This document shows, piece by piece, positions 31,019-42,843 of a stretch of 64,000 bases of DNA. The notes below the pieces were generated by a model, which worked only from the letters and a program-made list of their open reading frames with translations, made no database searches and was not told the DNA's origin. How positions within the stretch are numbered: the first letter of the stretch is position 1; each line of letters starts with the position of its first letter. A program made the translations under genes and the position numbers. Where the stretch lies: positions 360,815 through 424,814 of the forward strand of contig NW_004457313.1 in NCBI RefSeq assembly GCF_000313135.1, read 5' to 3'. The DNA is from Acanthamoeba castellanii str. Neff. Its lineage: Eukaryota > Discosea > Longamoebia > Acanthamoebidae.

Positions 31019-34000
31019 TCATGACGCTCCTCCTTCTTCGTCCATTGGTTGCGGTCGAACGACAAAGTCGGCGTCTTCGAGATCTTCTCCCTCTTCATCA
31101 TCTTCTTCTTCAGACGAGGAGCTGGCCCACTCGTCGATGCCCTTGCGCTTCTTGCGCTTCTCCTCCTGGTCGGCCTTGCGCTGCTCCTCGTTGCGGAGCT
31201 TGGCCTCGGCGACCAGCTGCGGGAACCACTCCTCGTTGCGGACCACCGACAGGTCGTCGTCCTCCACCAGCTCCCGCGCCTGCAGGTTGTTGGCCTCCAG
31301 GCAGCTGCGCAGACACGCCTCACACTCCGCTGCGAGACCGCACACACGACACACGCGACACGCGACACACGCAACACGACACGACACACGGTAAGTGGGC
31401 GGGTGTGGTGGCCGAGAAGGAGAGGGAGAGAGACAGATACCGGTGCGACCGCGCAGGGCGTAGAGGGAGGCCAGGTTGTAGAGGCTGTCGTCGTTCTGGG
31501 CCTCGCTCTCCCTGAAGTAGACCTCGGCCAAGCGATAGCCCTCCTCCTGGACCTGCGGCTCGTTCGAAAGCTTGGCCATCCGCAGGTAGCACAGACCCAG
31601 ATTGCCTGCATGCAGCATACGCGCGTAATTGCACAGCATCAACATCGGTTCTGCTCTAGAGCTTCACTCTCACCACCACCACCGATCTGTGGTGATGAGC
31701 GTTTATGCCGCTAGGTCGTACCTTTCACGAGGCCCATCCAGTCGACGTCGTCGTCCTCCAATTCCTCGAGGGCGCATTGCAGGATGCTCTTGGCGAGTGC
31801 GAGACCTGAGTTTTTTCTCCCCCGAAGCGGTGAGCCAATCAGACTCTGATCCTAGTGTGCGGTTTCATGGAAAAAAGACACACAACACACACACACACAC
31901 ACACACGGGCACACACGGGCACACGGGAGGACAGACAGACCTTTGAACACCTTGTCCATCGTCTCCGGACGGTTGAACCGGAGCGTTTGGGTGTAGACGA
32001 TGCTGGCCCACTCGATGTGACACTCCATGTCAAAGTCGCACAGGTAGAACTTGTTCGGGTCCTCGGGGGGCGGCTTGAGTTCATCGCCGGCCTCCTCCTC
32101 CTCTTGCTCCTTCGTCAGATCTGTTGCGCTGCCTTGAGCTGCGCAGGGGAAAATGCAATCGATTTGGCGTGTGAGTCGCACATGGCTGCCGCAACTGTGT
32201 GGTACATTGCATTGGCTGCTCGGGTGAACGTAATAAGCAACGTCGCGCACCCTTAACTTCGGTCAAGGGACCAAGTTCGCGTTCCATCTGAGCGAACAGA
32301 TCGCTGTCGGCACGCAGCGTCCGCTTGATTCGCCTGTGGCACTCCTCCCACAGCTGTGCGTGGCGGCGGTGGCGGCGGTGGCCGGGAGTGTCAGCGCCCG
32401 GGTGGGTGCACATGGGGGGGGGGATTAATTCGTACCTCGTGGATGAGCGCGTCGTGGGCCGGCGCCGGCAGGCATCGGTCCCGCCAGGTGTTGTAGGTGA
32501 AGATCGAGTGCACGCAGGTCTTCACTCCATAGGCAACCTCGTAATCCTCGAGACCATCCTGGACGAGCACAAAGTCAAATAAATAAATAAATAAATGATG
32601 AATAACATTATATAAGAATAGAACAGATATTTTAACAATGAGAATTGTAACGAGAAACGTGATGGGCTCGTACAGCGATATCGGCTTCCACCGCTTTGTC
32701 GAAGGCCGCCAAGGCCCTGTGGACGAGCTCTGGTGCGAGTAAGAGGCGGCCGAGGGTGAGCACAGAGGAGAACGCAAGAGACCAGCCAGTTTGTTTGGGT
32801 CGCGGAGAAGGAAAGGGGCGCCGACCTTGTTCCTTCGCTGGGTCGAGTATGGTTTGGCGTTTGCCCGAAATGTAGCGGCGTGCTTGCTCCAACAGCGAGT
32901 GACCATACGCCCAGAAGAGCTCAGCACGCTTGGCTAGCCGAAGCAATAGAAACGCCGGTTATGAGCGCACGACACGACACGACACGACACGACACGACAC
33001 GACCAACGACACGACACGACCAACGACACGACCAACGACACGAGGGGGTTGGAGGGCTCACTTGGGTCGAAGTTTGAAGCGCCAATCCGCAGGGAGCTTT
33101 CATAAATCTCGTTCGATCTGTTCCAAAGCTGTGTTATCTGGTCGTACAGGTCGGGGCTCAGCTCGCAGTCCTCCAACTCCTTGCCGCCCTCGGCCTGCTG
33201 CGCTTCCCTTTGCTCCTTCTCTTTCATCAGCCGCATGCGCCTGACCAGCGCCTTGGCCCAGTCCTTGACCGTGTTCGGCATGCCTGGCGCGCGAAACGGG
33301 TCACAGAGAACAGCATGAGCCTCAAATGACAATAAACAAACATATATGAAAATTTACTAATAATACTACTTAAATAAACAATCATTAAGTCCTTAAATAA
33401 TTAAATCATTATCATAAATAGAGCGAAAAAGAAACAGCGTACGGGAGTGATTCGCGGGCAGCAGGGAGTAGCCCGAGTGGAACTCCTCGCAGGCGACCAT
33501 GAAAAGCTTCAGGGCCTCATCGGTGTCCATCTCGTCCAAGGCATCCAAAGCCTGCGGCCGGCAAACGTTTCGTTGGCATTACTCCAGAATACGAGCCGCG
33601 TTGTTGTGTGCCGTGCGTGTTGTGTGCCTGATGGGTGTACATACTTTTTCGCGTAATATCTCACCCCAGGCGATGTACTTGAGCGCCTCCATCGTGCGCT
33701 TGATGCCGGTCATGCGCTTCCTCGTCGTGCGGTCGATCCAGTACTCCTTTTCCATGTCGCCCATCGTGCCGTTCTTGATGCCCTTCTGTTGGCGCACAGC
33801 GAGGACGAGCACATCATCACACAACCTTGTGAGCCAACCGAAACGCACACGACACACACACGACACACGCACGACACACACCACACCGGGATGTGTTACA
33901 TCATAGGCGGCAGTGTCCGGGGTGGCCTTGCCGCGGGCCGCGTTGCGTTCGAGCTTGCGGCGCTTGATCTGCTCGCGCTCGAGCTGGAGGAAGGAGATGC

Positions 34001-34535
34001 AGTGCTTCTTCTCCACTTCGTACCGCACGGCGAACAGCCCGCGCCAGTCCCGCTCACGCGCCACCGAGACGTGCGTGGCGTCGGAGAAACACAACTTGAC
34101 GTGCGAGATGAGCACCACCTCTTCCCGCGTACCGTCGCCAGTGCTGTGAGAAGTGCTGCTTGATGTCTCGGGCGGTGCTGCACCGCCCTCCGTCGAAGAA
34201 GATGAAGCAGCTGATGAAGGATCGAGTGATTGAGATGAGGAGACCACGGAAGTAGGAGGCAAAAGTGAAGCTTGTTGAGGTTGCGTTGTGGTTGAGCCGT
34301 GATGGCCGGGTGGGGAAGCGATGGAGGGGAGGCATTGCTGCAGGCTGATGTCGAAGACGTGGCAGTAGAGATCGCGCCACAGCTTGTTCTCCGACGCGGT
34401 GGCGCTGAATTGGGAACAGACCAATGAGGCCCGCGACAGATCGCGCGCCGACAGGTACGAGAATATGCACTCCAGCACCTCCGGCGGCAGACTGGTGAGC
34501 ACCACCCCTGCCTCATCAGTCGACGCGCTCGCCAT
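31019..34535 (-). CDS. F-box protein with TPR-like C-terminal region
   Basis: Probable substrate adaptor of an SCF ubiquitin ligase. The ATG at 34535 (MASASTDEAG) leads directly into an F-box: LPPEVLECIFSYLSARDLSR then VCSQFSATASENKLWRDLY. A Ser/Thr/Gln-rich linker follows, then a segment with RDWRGLFAVRYEVEKKHC. The join from GEILREK to ALDALDEMDTDEALKLFM across the 33552-33643 intron is in phase, so F-box and helical region belong to one gene. Downstream are TPR-like units (AELFWAYGHSLLEQARRYI, ALAAFDKAVEADIA, NLGLCYLRMAKL, LYNLASLYALRGRTAECEACL). The C-terminus is acidic (SSSSEEEDDEEGEDLED) with a KRKKRKG tract. About a dozen introns, several with CACGACAC repeats. Substrate unknown. Confidence 0.75.
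31877..31930. repeat. CA-rich microsatellite in F-box/TPR intron
   Basis: ACACACAACACACACACAC-type repeat with an ACACGGGC variation, inside an intron of the F-box/TPR gene. Confidence 0.85.
32967..33043. repeat. CGACA pentanucleotide repeat in F-box/TPR intron
   Basis: About fifteen copies of ACGAC-type pentamers with CAACGACACG interruptions, bounded by a coding exon on each side (AKRAELFWAYG and IYESSLRIGASNFDP). Confidence 0.88.
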
Positions 34536-34725
34536 CGTCAATCTTTCGATTGCTGCAAACCACAATTTCTTCTATTTTCTTTTTCTTCTTCGTCGATTTC
34601 GCGATTTTCTTTTTGTTAGCGGAGTTTCCGAAAATGAGAAACGACCAATTTGGTGTCGGTCGCACTCCCGCCTTTCTTCTTCGACCCCACCTTCAACCCA
34701 GTTTCGGCAAACCTACTGTCAGGCA
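34536..34725. promoter_or_regulatory. Divergent promoter F-box / ELO elongase
   Basis: 190 bp between opposed starts. It carries a T-rich tract (34566-34615) on the plus strand immediately upstream of the elongase leader. No specific motif recognised. Confidence 0.35.
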
Positions 34726-35928
34726 ATGGCGGCGACTGTACCGACGACGGCGACGGAGCTGGAGGTGCTGTGGCAGAAGGCGGCGCAGTACATGGAGCAG
34801 CTGGGGGCGGACCTGTCAGAGCAGCCATCCAACGAATCGGTGGTGTGGCCGTTGGGCGGCGTGGCGACATACCTGACCACCATCTTCGTGCTCTGGCTCT
34901 GGATGCGCAACAAGCCCGCCGGCACGTTCGACAAGGCCCTCCGCTGGCCCCTGGTCATCCACAACTACATCCTCTGCCTCTTCTCGCTGGCGCTGGTCGT
35001 CGGCATCGGCTACCGAGTAGTGACCATCTACACATCGTGCGCCCACGGCCTCTACGCCGTCTACTGCGGATGCACCGAGGCGCCGGAGCTGAGCAAGGCC
35101 ATGACCTTCTGGGCCTACCTCTTCTACCTCTCCAAGTACTACGAGCTGTTCGATACCGTCTTCCTCGTCCTCCGGAAGCGGCCGCTCACCTTCCTCCACG
35201 TCTACCACCACGCCATCGTCATGCCCATGTGCTGGTTCGCCATCAACCAAGGTAAGCCCCTTCACCAAGTTCAGATTAAGTCAGCCCCAATTTATCTCTC
35301 CAATTTTTACGGACCCAACGGCTCAAAATCGCTCTCAATTCTGTAATCATCTCCCGATTTCAATCGCTTGGTGAATGCTCCATCACCATCCGCCCTGCCG
35401 CTTCACGGAACCCGCCTTTTCAGTGCTGTGTTGGCCAATTTTATTATTATTAGTAATACTTTTTAAAATATTATTAACACTTCCTCTAAAAAAAATATCA
35501 GTCAGAGCGACTGTCTACCTGCTTTCTTGTTGTCATTAATGTTTAAGGTGGCTGTTGCTGACAGTAAACAACCAACCAACCAACCAACCACAGGCATCAT
35601 CATGGGCTGGATCACCTGCTTCAACAACGCCTTCGTCCACGTCATCATGTACTACTACTTTGCCGAGCAGGCGCGCGGCGCCGGCCCGAAGTGGTGGCGC
35701 AAGTACATCACCACGATCCAGATCGTGCAGTTCATGCTCGACTGCGGCACGTCGGTCTTCTTCGGCTACTTCTGGTACGTCGGCACGCCGTGCCACGGCA
35801 CCATCGAGGCCTGGGTCGCCGCCAACGCCATCGGCATCTCCTTCTTCTTCCTCTTCCTCAACTTCTACGTCAAGCAGTACACGGCCGACAAGCGCGACCG
35901 CGCCACCAAGCAGAGGAAGCAGGAGTAA
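34726..35928 (+). CDS. ELO-family fatty-acid elongase
   Basis: Membrane condensing enzyme (3-ketoacyl-CoA synthase) of the ER elongation cycle. Two exons are joined across an intron at about 35252-35593 (CWFAINQ to GIIMGWITCFNN). The ELO signatures are present in order: FYLSKYYELFDTVF, then the histidine box FLHVYHH, then FNNAFVHVIMYYYF. About seven hydrophobic helices and a dibasic-rich C-terminus (KRDRATKQRKQE) fit an ER multispanning protein of the usual length (about 287 residues). The ATG at 34726 is the first giving a sensible N-terminus (MAATVPTTATELE). The HVYHH box and following AIVMPMCWFA do not settle whether it uses saturated or polyunsaturated acyl-CoA. Confidence 0.92.
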
Positions 35929-36056
35929 GAGAGTAAGAGAGTTTTTTCAAAACATAAAAAGAGACAATTGCCATATCTGCTAACATATATGCGCTGACAT
36001 GTTCATCATAGTCACAGCAGAAAAACACTTCATATTTTCGCCATCATCATCTTCTT

Positions 36057-37435
36057 TTAGATGACGTGGGTGGGGTCCCAAGTGCATCGCCAGCCCTTGT
36101 CGAGGGCGTTGATGAGCATCATGTCTTCGGCCGCGATCTCGAAGTCGAACACCTTGCTGTTCTCCTCGAGCTTCTCCCGCACGGACGCCTTGGGGATGAC
36201 GATCACGTTGTGCTGCATGGCCCACCGCAGGAGCACCTGCGCCGGGGTGCGCTCGCACTTCTTGGCCACGTCGATGATGCGCCTCTCCTTGAGCAGCTCG
36301 CCCTTGCCGAACGACGAGTAGGCCTCCATTTGGATGTTGTTCTCCGTGCAGTACTGCAGCAGCTCCCGCTGGTACAGATACGGGTGGAACTCGACCTGAT
36401 TCACCGCCGGGTTCACCTGCCCAGCGCACACAAGGTAAGCCACACACACACGACACACACAACACACACACACACACACACCACACACACACACACACAG
36501 TTTTACGAGGGCAGTACGCGGGCATAGTTGGACAACTCTTTGAGGTGTCGAATGGTGTAGTTGCTGACCCCGATCGCCTTTGCCCTTCCTGATCGTGGCG
36601 ATGGTCATTGAGTTGTTGCTGTTGACGATGATGATGGTGGTGATGGTGGTGATGGTGGTGATGGTGGTGATGGTGGTGATGGTGGTGATGGCCTGCCACG
36701 TGCTTGCTCGGATGGCGCGGGCCTCCTCTCGGTCCTTGGGGTCCTTCGCCACCTCCTCCACGCCGGGCCAATGCACCATGTACAGGTCCAGGTAGTCCAC
36801 GTCCAAGCTCTCCAGCGTTCTGGTTCCGCGTTTGCGCGTGTCGTGCGTGTCGTGTGCGGGCGGTTTAGCGAACGTGCGCGCATCAGAGCGTCAGTGGAGT
36901 CGGGGGCACGCACTTCTGGAACGCGGCCATCGTGCGCTGGTGTCCGTGGTCGGCCGGCCACAGCTTCGAGACCAGGAACAGCTCTTTCCTGCGCACGGAC
37001 CGCACCGTTATTTATCAAAGGAGGGAGGGTGTCGTCTATCGAGTAGGTTACTTGCCTTGGCACGGGGCAGCTCTTGAGGAAGTTCCCGATCTCGTGTTCG
37101 TTGTCATAGTACTTGGCGGTGTCCACCATGCGGTACCCGAAGTCATTCACTGCCCACGCCAGCACCTGTGTGATACACAGAGAAATAGAGGTTTATAAAG
37201 AAAAAATGTTTGCCAAAACGAAGGGGGGGGGGTCAGTAGATCTGCATAGATCCAGTGCACCTGTTGGTGAGCCTTTCCAGACATGAACCCCGCAGCGTCG
37301 CGTACGCCTCCCCTCTTCGTCAAAGAGAGGGAGCAGTACCTCTGAGATTCTGTGTTGGTTGTAGAGTCGATAGGTGCCGAGCCCAATGACCGGCATACGA
37401 ACGCCATTGTTCAGCAGCACCTTGGCCTGATTCAT
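36057..37435 (-). CDS. Aldo/keto reductase
   Basis: NADPH-dependent oxidoreductase of the AKR superfamily with a TIM-barrel fold. From the ATG at 37435: VLLNNGVRMPVIGLGTYRL, then YRMVDTAKYYDNE (catalytic Asp and Tyr), ELFLVSKLW (catalytic Lys) and YLDLYMVHWP (catalytic His). IGVSNYTIRHLKEL, NQVEFHPYLYQRELL, and the C-terminal NADPH-binding IPKASVREKLEENSKVFDF follow. All four catalytic residues are retained. The segment that should read TWQAMEELVxxG before KAIGVSNY is interrupted by an ATGGTG repeat with no good donor site (see findings), so one splice junction is uncertain. The usual length is about 300 residues. Substrate cannot be inferred. Confidence 0.85.
36424..36502. repeat. CA microsatellite in AKR intron
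   Basis: ACACACACGACACACAC-type repeat between the exons encoding IGVSNY...SNYA and VNPAVNQVEF of the aldo/keto reductase. Confidence 0.85.
36626..36693. repeat. GATGGTGGT repeat in aldo/keto reductase
   Basis: About 68 bp of near-perfect GATGGTGGT units (ATCACC on the coding strand). One frame reads through as ITTITT after STWQA. The repeat abuts a coding segment on its upstream side. Confidence 0.9.
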
Positions 37436-37736
37436 CTGTAGTCTCACTCTCTTTGTTTTACTTACTACTACCTCGCCCGGTGCGTTTTAGTTGTACAAAA
37501 AGATGCAGGTCCTGATGTTATGTTGTTGTAAAGATGAAGAAACAAGAACGCGCGCCAGCTACACAATACGCCTCACGGGTGTCTGCGTCTGGTTGAGCGG
37601 TCTCGGCCGTGTGCTCTAAGAGAGAACCTCTCGCTTGACCTCCCTTCATCACCTCCACACAAATTCGACGGAGTTGCTCCCCAGCGTTCCGCAGACGTCG
37701 GCGCCTGTCAAGCCCACACATCCGAGTGTCGGCCGA
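37436..37736. other. Intergenic spacer
   Basis: About 300 bp between the AKR start and the stop of the CDC123-like gene. Small ORFs have no motif and poor codon structure. I see nothing specific in it. Confidence 0.35.
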
Positions 37737-39390
37737 TTACTGGAGCGAGCACGTCTTGGTCGTGTTCTTGTTCTGGTCCCGCTTCATCGCCGATGCGCCG
37801 GCGCTCGAGGTGCCCGGCTGCTGCCACTTGCCGATGAGGTCGAGAATGGGGAATGCCATGAGGTAGTCGTCGGTCAGATACGACGGCACGCGGTGCACCA
37901 GCCGCAGCACTGGCGGCCGTGGCTCTCCGTCGTGGTCGTCGTGGTGGTACTCCTGGTATCGCAGCTGAACCCGCACCGGCGCCTCGTTCACTTCGCGTTC
38001 ACCGTCTTCTCCATCATCGGCGTCGCCCAGTCCGTAAAGTGACTTCTGCTTGCGCTGGTACTCGTCAAGGTCGCCCCACACATCGCACTCGCCCTGCAGG
38101 AGTGGCCGCTCGGTGCCCCAATCGAACAGCGCGCCGCCGGTGACCGGACCCTGTGTGTAGCGTCGAACACCACCAGTCAGCGCCACACACAAGGAACGTA
38201 CATGAACGGCCGGGACGGGATGGAATCAAGCGGCGGCAGGTGTACAAAGGGGTTGATCTCGACGATGTAGACGTCCTGCATGTTGTTGACGAGCACAAAG
38301 TCGACGATGCAGGCCTGGTACTTGACCTGGTGCTTGACCTTCTGCCAGTACGCGCTGATCTTGCCGACGATCAGCTCCTGATTGATGATTGTCGTGCACA
38401 CGCATCAGCTGAAGAACGAAGAAGAATGAAGAATGTAGAAGAGCGAGCACCTCCTTGCCCATCAGCTCGGGGTAGTAGTTGCCGTCGTTGTACTGGCTCA
38501 GCGCAGTGAGGTTGCCCTGGCACACGAAGCCCCGGAACTCGTTGGCCAGATCCACGCCGTCCATCCAGTGGCGCAGCACGATCTTCATCGTCCACTCCCC
38601 GTCCTCGTGCCCAAGCGCGTGCACCATATCGGTGAATGTGCGCTCACTGTTCCGCACGATACACGACACACACCGTACGGAGGCAATAAGCGCCTGGTCT
38701 TGAGCTGGCTTTGAGGCGAATGCGGCAGCGGCGAGTACCTGTTAACGATGAGCCATAGCGCCTGCTTGGCGTCGGTCACGCGCAGAATCCGCCCCGCGGC
38801 CCGCTGCATCGCCACGGTCTTTTGGTTGGGGTCAGCCGCCGCCAGCCCGCCGAACCTGTCCAGCTCCTCGGTCAGGTACTCCATGATGCGCGGGTGGCCC
38901 TCGTTGAGGCCCGCGTCCTTGGGACTGCGCGACGACAGCCGCACGAAGAAGCTCATCTCTTCTTCTTCGCCTTGCAGCTCTCGTCTTGCTGATGATGACT
39001 TCATCTCCTCCATGGCGTGGGCCAGTTCGGCCTCGAGCTGGGCCAGCTGCGCCTCGTCATCGGGCGTGAGTGCATCGGTGCGGCTCAGCTGGTGCTGCTG
39101 GTAGTGATGCACCAGCGCCGTGGCCTGGGCCTTGGACACGGGCATGAAGGCCGTGGCGAACGTGAAGTCCTTCAGGTCCTCGTACCAGCACTCTGCAGCA
39201 CGCCCCACGAGGACTGAAGCATAAGCTGACCACGTCTTCTTCACGAAGAGATGCGAAGGCGGTTTTTGGGGGGGGGGGCACCAGGGTCGAACAGGGACAT
39301 GTAGCTCCATTTTTCGAGGGAGAACGAGGGCAGCGTGAAGGGGTTGGGCAGACGAAGCCTCTCATCGCCAACCGCATCTTGCTTCTCCAT
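37737..39390 (-). CDS. CDC123/D123-family ATP-grasp protein
   Basis: Homologue of CDC123, the assembly chaperone of translation initiation factor eIF2 (established for yeast and human). The ATG at 39390 gives MEKQDAVGDERLRLP, and an exon then opens with CWYEDLKDFTFATAF. Family marks: FFVRLSSRSPKDA, ANEFRGFVCQGNLTALSQYN then YYPELMGKE, ACIVDFVL...VYIVEINPF, and TGGALFDW. These cover the ATP-grasp nucleotide and Mg sites. A Glu/Gln-rich insert (about 39000-39060) separates the first two blocks, and an acidic segment follows the core. The last stretch (HRVPSYLTDDYLMAFPILD then a Lys-rich tail) is beyond the usual family end. The protein could be a CDC123-like paralogue instead of the strict orthologue. 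Confidence 0.82.
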
Positions 39391-39478
39391 CACGCGATTT
39401 GATTCATTAACATCGCGAAGATGCAGCCCTGTTTGGTGCCAAAAGAAGAGTTTGAATTGATTTCAGGGAAGCAAGCCG

Positions 39479-41314
39479 CTACTTCCTCATAGCCCGCCAG
39501 TTCTGGAAGAAGGCAAAGTCGGGCTGGATCATCGGAGGAGGAACGGCGCCGTTGTCATCGTCGTCGTCGTCCAAGGCGTCGTCATCGCCGCCGTCCTCGA
39601 GGTCGCCCATGCTCTCGTCAAATTTGGAGTACTCCTCTCGCTGCAGCTGCCGCCAGTGCATGGTCACTAGGCTTTCCTCATCATCGCTCGACAGGTCAGA
39701 GACACCCTCTGCACAAACGTCATTTGCCGTGAGCCGGCACAACGCAAGGCGAAGAAGATGATGATGATGATGATGAAGGGGATGATGATGGGTGATACTA
39801 ACCTTCTTCTCCGTCCGAGTCGGGTTCGCTCTCCTCGGGGTATTCGTAGTTGGGGTTGTTTTCGTCTGTGCCACCGACACCACACCACGACAAAGAACAT
39901 TAGGCGAAGACGGGCCAGGTTGGTGCAGAGTTGATATTTCTATAACGCAGCTGTCTTGTCAGTCACGCAAAATCATTTGGATGAACATGGAGAGGTGACA
40001 TCCGAAGAAGCCACCATTCTTCTCTTGCGCTAGTGTGTCATCAGCTACAGCTGCAAAGACGTTGAGAGGATAGTGATGAGAAGTATAGTGTCGTACCATT
40101 GGAATCCTCAGAATCATACTCCTCCTCGCTTTCATCGTACTCGTTCCCCGCCACCAGTTCTTCATCAAACGACTCGATGTGAACCCTATTGATGATAGAC
40201 GTCAGCGACACGCCAAGACTCCGCGCACGTGCCACTGGCGGCTTATCATAGACGAAGAAGAGGGTGATAACGTACACTCCGTAGTCCCTGTCGAGCTCGG
40301 CCTTGTCGGCTGTGTCGTCAAAGTAGTAGAGATCGTACTCGTACTCGTCGTCATCGTCCAGCTTCTCCTTGCCCTTGATCTCGGCGAGGTAGCTCTTTAC
40401 CATGGGCAGGTACTGGCTGAAGGTCGTCTCGTCGCTGATCTCTGCAAAAGGCGACGCCTGCTGCTTCTTGCGCAGCTCGCTCTCGTGGACCTGCTCCTGG
40501 GTCTTAGCCGCCGCGAGGTTGGGCGTAAATCTTGCGCCCTGTCTGCGCGCCGATGGCAGCTTCCGCGTTGTGACCGCCTTTGCTGCGGGCTTGATGTAGA
40601 CGGGCGGAGGCATCTTCGTCGCCGTTTCCGTCCCGCTCTCCCGCTCCACAGCGACGTCGACGATTGTTCCGGCCTTCGTGCGATGTCGCTCCACCACTTT
40701 GAGACGTGCTGTTCGTGTCTGCTCGTGCTTCTGCTGTACGACCTGTTTAGATTTCTCCTCCTTGCTCACCTCGATAGTGCGTTTGCGCTTTTGCTTGATA
40801 TCCTCGATCCTGTCCTGTTGGTGTTGGCGGTGTACATTAGCAGAGTGTTGATATATTGAGCGCAACGTAAAGAGTAAGCAATGGAAAGCTCCAAGGTCAT
40901 GGAAGAAGGTACGCACCAGCGCCGTCTTGGTTTCAGCTTCCTTGGTGCTCTTTACAGTGTGAGCCAGTCTGTACAGGCGCCGTGTCGGTTGTGCGGCCTG
41001 CTCCGCGGAGGCTGGCTGTGCAGGAGCTCCTGTCGTTGCCTTTGTGGAGAGAGTCGCGAAAGCGGCGGAGAGCGCATCGAACGCCGCTCTTTTGGAGGGT
41101 GGCATCATGCCCACAATGACTACAGTAGCGAGATGATGAGAGGAAGATGAGAGTCCATCACACTGCAAAATCATAATCAAGGAGATCCCACAAATTTCGT
41201 ACCGAGAGCATCGAGAGGCTGCTCATTTCGCTTCCTCTTGACTCGAATGATCGTTCCTCCTCGCGATTGCGCAGGCTCGGCCTCGAGCGGCGGAAGGTCA
41301 TGTGTGGGCTCCAT
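39479..41314 (-). CDS. Iwr1/SLC7A6OS-like RNA polymerase II import factor
   Basis: Related to yeast Iwr1 and human SLC7A6OS, which bring assembled RNA polymerase II into the nucleus. The start ATG at 41314 gives MEPTHDLPPLEAE, and then TIIRVKRKRNEQPLDAL, the family N-terminal motif. After a basic, Ala-rich middle, the Iwr1 core reads EYEYDLYYFDDTAD and VHIESFDEELV, followed by the acidic YDSEDSNDENNPNYEYPEE, typical of the family C-terminus. The protein ends FFQNWRAMRK at 39479. About seven exons. An AAGGCGGGAA E2F-like element lies about 50 bp upstream (41363-41372). Assignment rests on the paired N-terminal and core motifs. Confidence 0.78.
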
Positions 41315-41561
41315 CTGTGGCCTCTGCAACGTTGTGATGTGTTTCGGATGTGGGCCGGGAAAAAGGCGGGAACTGGAAGGCAGAGCAAGAGAAAAGGGAC
41401 AATAAAATAAAATAAATATGTTCATGTATTTGACATGTAAGCAGCAAGATATCTAAACATCCATCGAGGTTCTTGCTCTCCTCTGAGCGTACGCAGTAGC
41501 GGCGCATGTGCAATAACGTTACTTCTATACATCGAGCTCTGACTGTGGCTGCCGCTGAATC

Positions 41562-42843
41562 TCAATCGCTGTCCGAATCCTCGGCAGCGGGCTGTGTCGG
41601 GTGCGTGGTGGAGGAGGCAGGGATCATCGACCCAAGGACTTGGTTCCTCCATCTCCTCTTGTCCACACGCCTGACGTCGCCCTGGTGGCCGAGGTACTCG
41701 AGGTAGGTGAGGAGGTGAAGGAGATGGTCGTCGATGCGGCTTCCCCAGTAGGACTCAATATGGACGGCGTTTCCGTAGTTCCTCTGCCAGGTGGAGGGCG
41801 TGTCGTCGACGATGAGGACCTGCTTGAGATCGTAACCTCTTCGCTTCACCTTCTTCATGTCTTTGATCACGATACGCTGCAAGATTGAGAGAAGAGAGAA
41901 AATCTCAGCACTTCATCTCTTCAAAGAATGAGGGAGAGCTCGGCCGTACCTCGCCAGTGGCGGGGCAATACTTGTTAGTGCATCTCTCGCTCGAGAAGAG
42001 GAAGGAGATCTTCGAGGGATCCGGGAACACGTGCCGCACGATCTCTGCAGCATACTCGCAGCCTGCACGGGCGCATTAATCAGATTTTAGAATTGAATTG
42101 AACGCGCATCCCGTTGCGTAGAAAGAACGAAGCAACGAAAAGGCCAGAGATGAAACGACGAGACCGAGACAACCGGTGCAGAGGAGAAGACCAACAAGAG
42201 GGGAGGAAGGGAGGCGGTGAGATGTATTACCTGAGGCCGTCCAGACGGCGACGTCAAACCACTCGAGGATGGTGGAGACGAAGTAGTCGAGGTAGGGTCG
42301 CTTGTAGACGAAGATCTCTTCGTTGAAGAGGGAGAAGTCGTGCTGCTGGTAGGTTCGGCGCTGGAACTCGCTGTGGACGAGGGTGCCGTCGAGATCGAGC
42401 ACGAGGAGGGTCGGGAAGCGCTTGGCGGGGGTTGAGGGGGTCTGCAGCGCGCGGCTGATGATCATCTGCTTCGCTACCTTCTTCTTCTCCTTCCTGGCCT
42501 TCCTTTCGGTCTTCTTCTCGTGCCGCCTCTTGATGATGTCGGTCTTGGGGGTCTCGCGGTCGATCTTCTGAACGAAGTCGTCAAAGGCCGCCTTCTCTCG
42601 CACTTCGTCGTCCGTGAGGCTGATCTCGACGTCGGCCATGAGGGTCTCGATCTTGGCGCCATCATCGTCTACGATGTAATCGCCGTTGTGATGGTGGTGG
42701 TGCTTCTTCTTGTTCTCGTCCTTCTCGCCCTCCAGGTGGTGCTGACCGCTGCACTCCTTAGCCTTGCCGATCGGCTCCTCCTCAGCGTGCTCCACCGCCC
42801 TGAACCTCTCGATGCACAGCATGCTGTCCTCGGTGCTCAACAT
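41562..42843 (-). CDS. FCP1/SCP-type HAD phosphatase
   Basis: Mg-dependent serine phosphatase of the CTD-phosphatase group. The catalytic domain has LLVLDLDGTLVHS (DxDGT; the first Asp is the nucleophile, about 42390-42430), RPYLDYF, DVAVWTAS, and after introns KQVLIVDDTPSTW and NAVHIESYWGS. The DD and WTAS motifs match the Scp/FCP1 fold. The N-terminal third is an acidic and His-rich region (KKKHHHHHN near 42680) followed by a strongly basic RRHEKKTERKARKEKKKV tract, perhaps a nuclear or nucleolar signal. It ends AAEDSDSD at 41562. About three exons. It may dephosphorylate the polymerase II CTD or another nuclear target; it sits beside the Iwr1-like gene. Confidence 0.87.
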
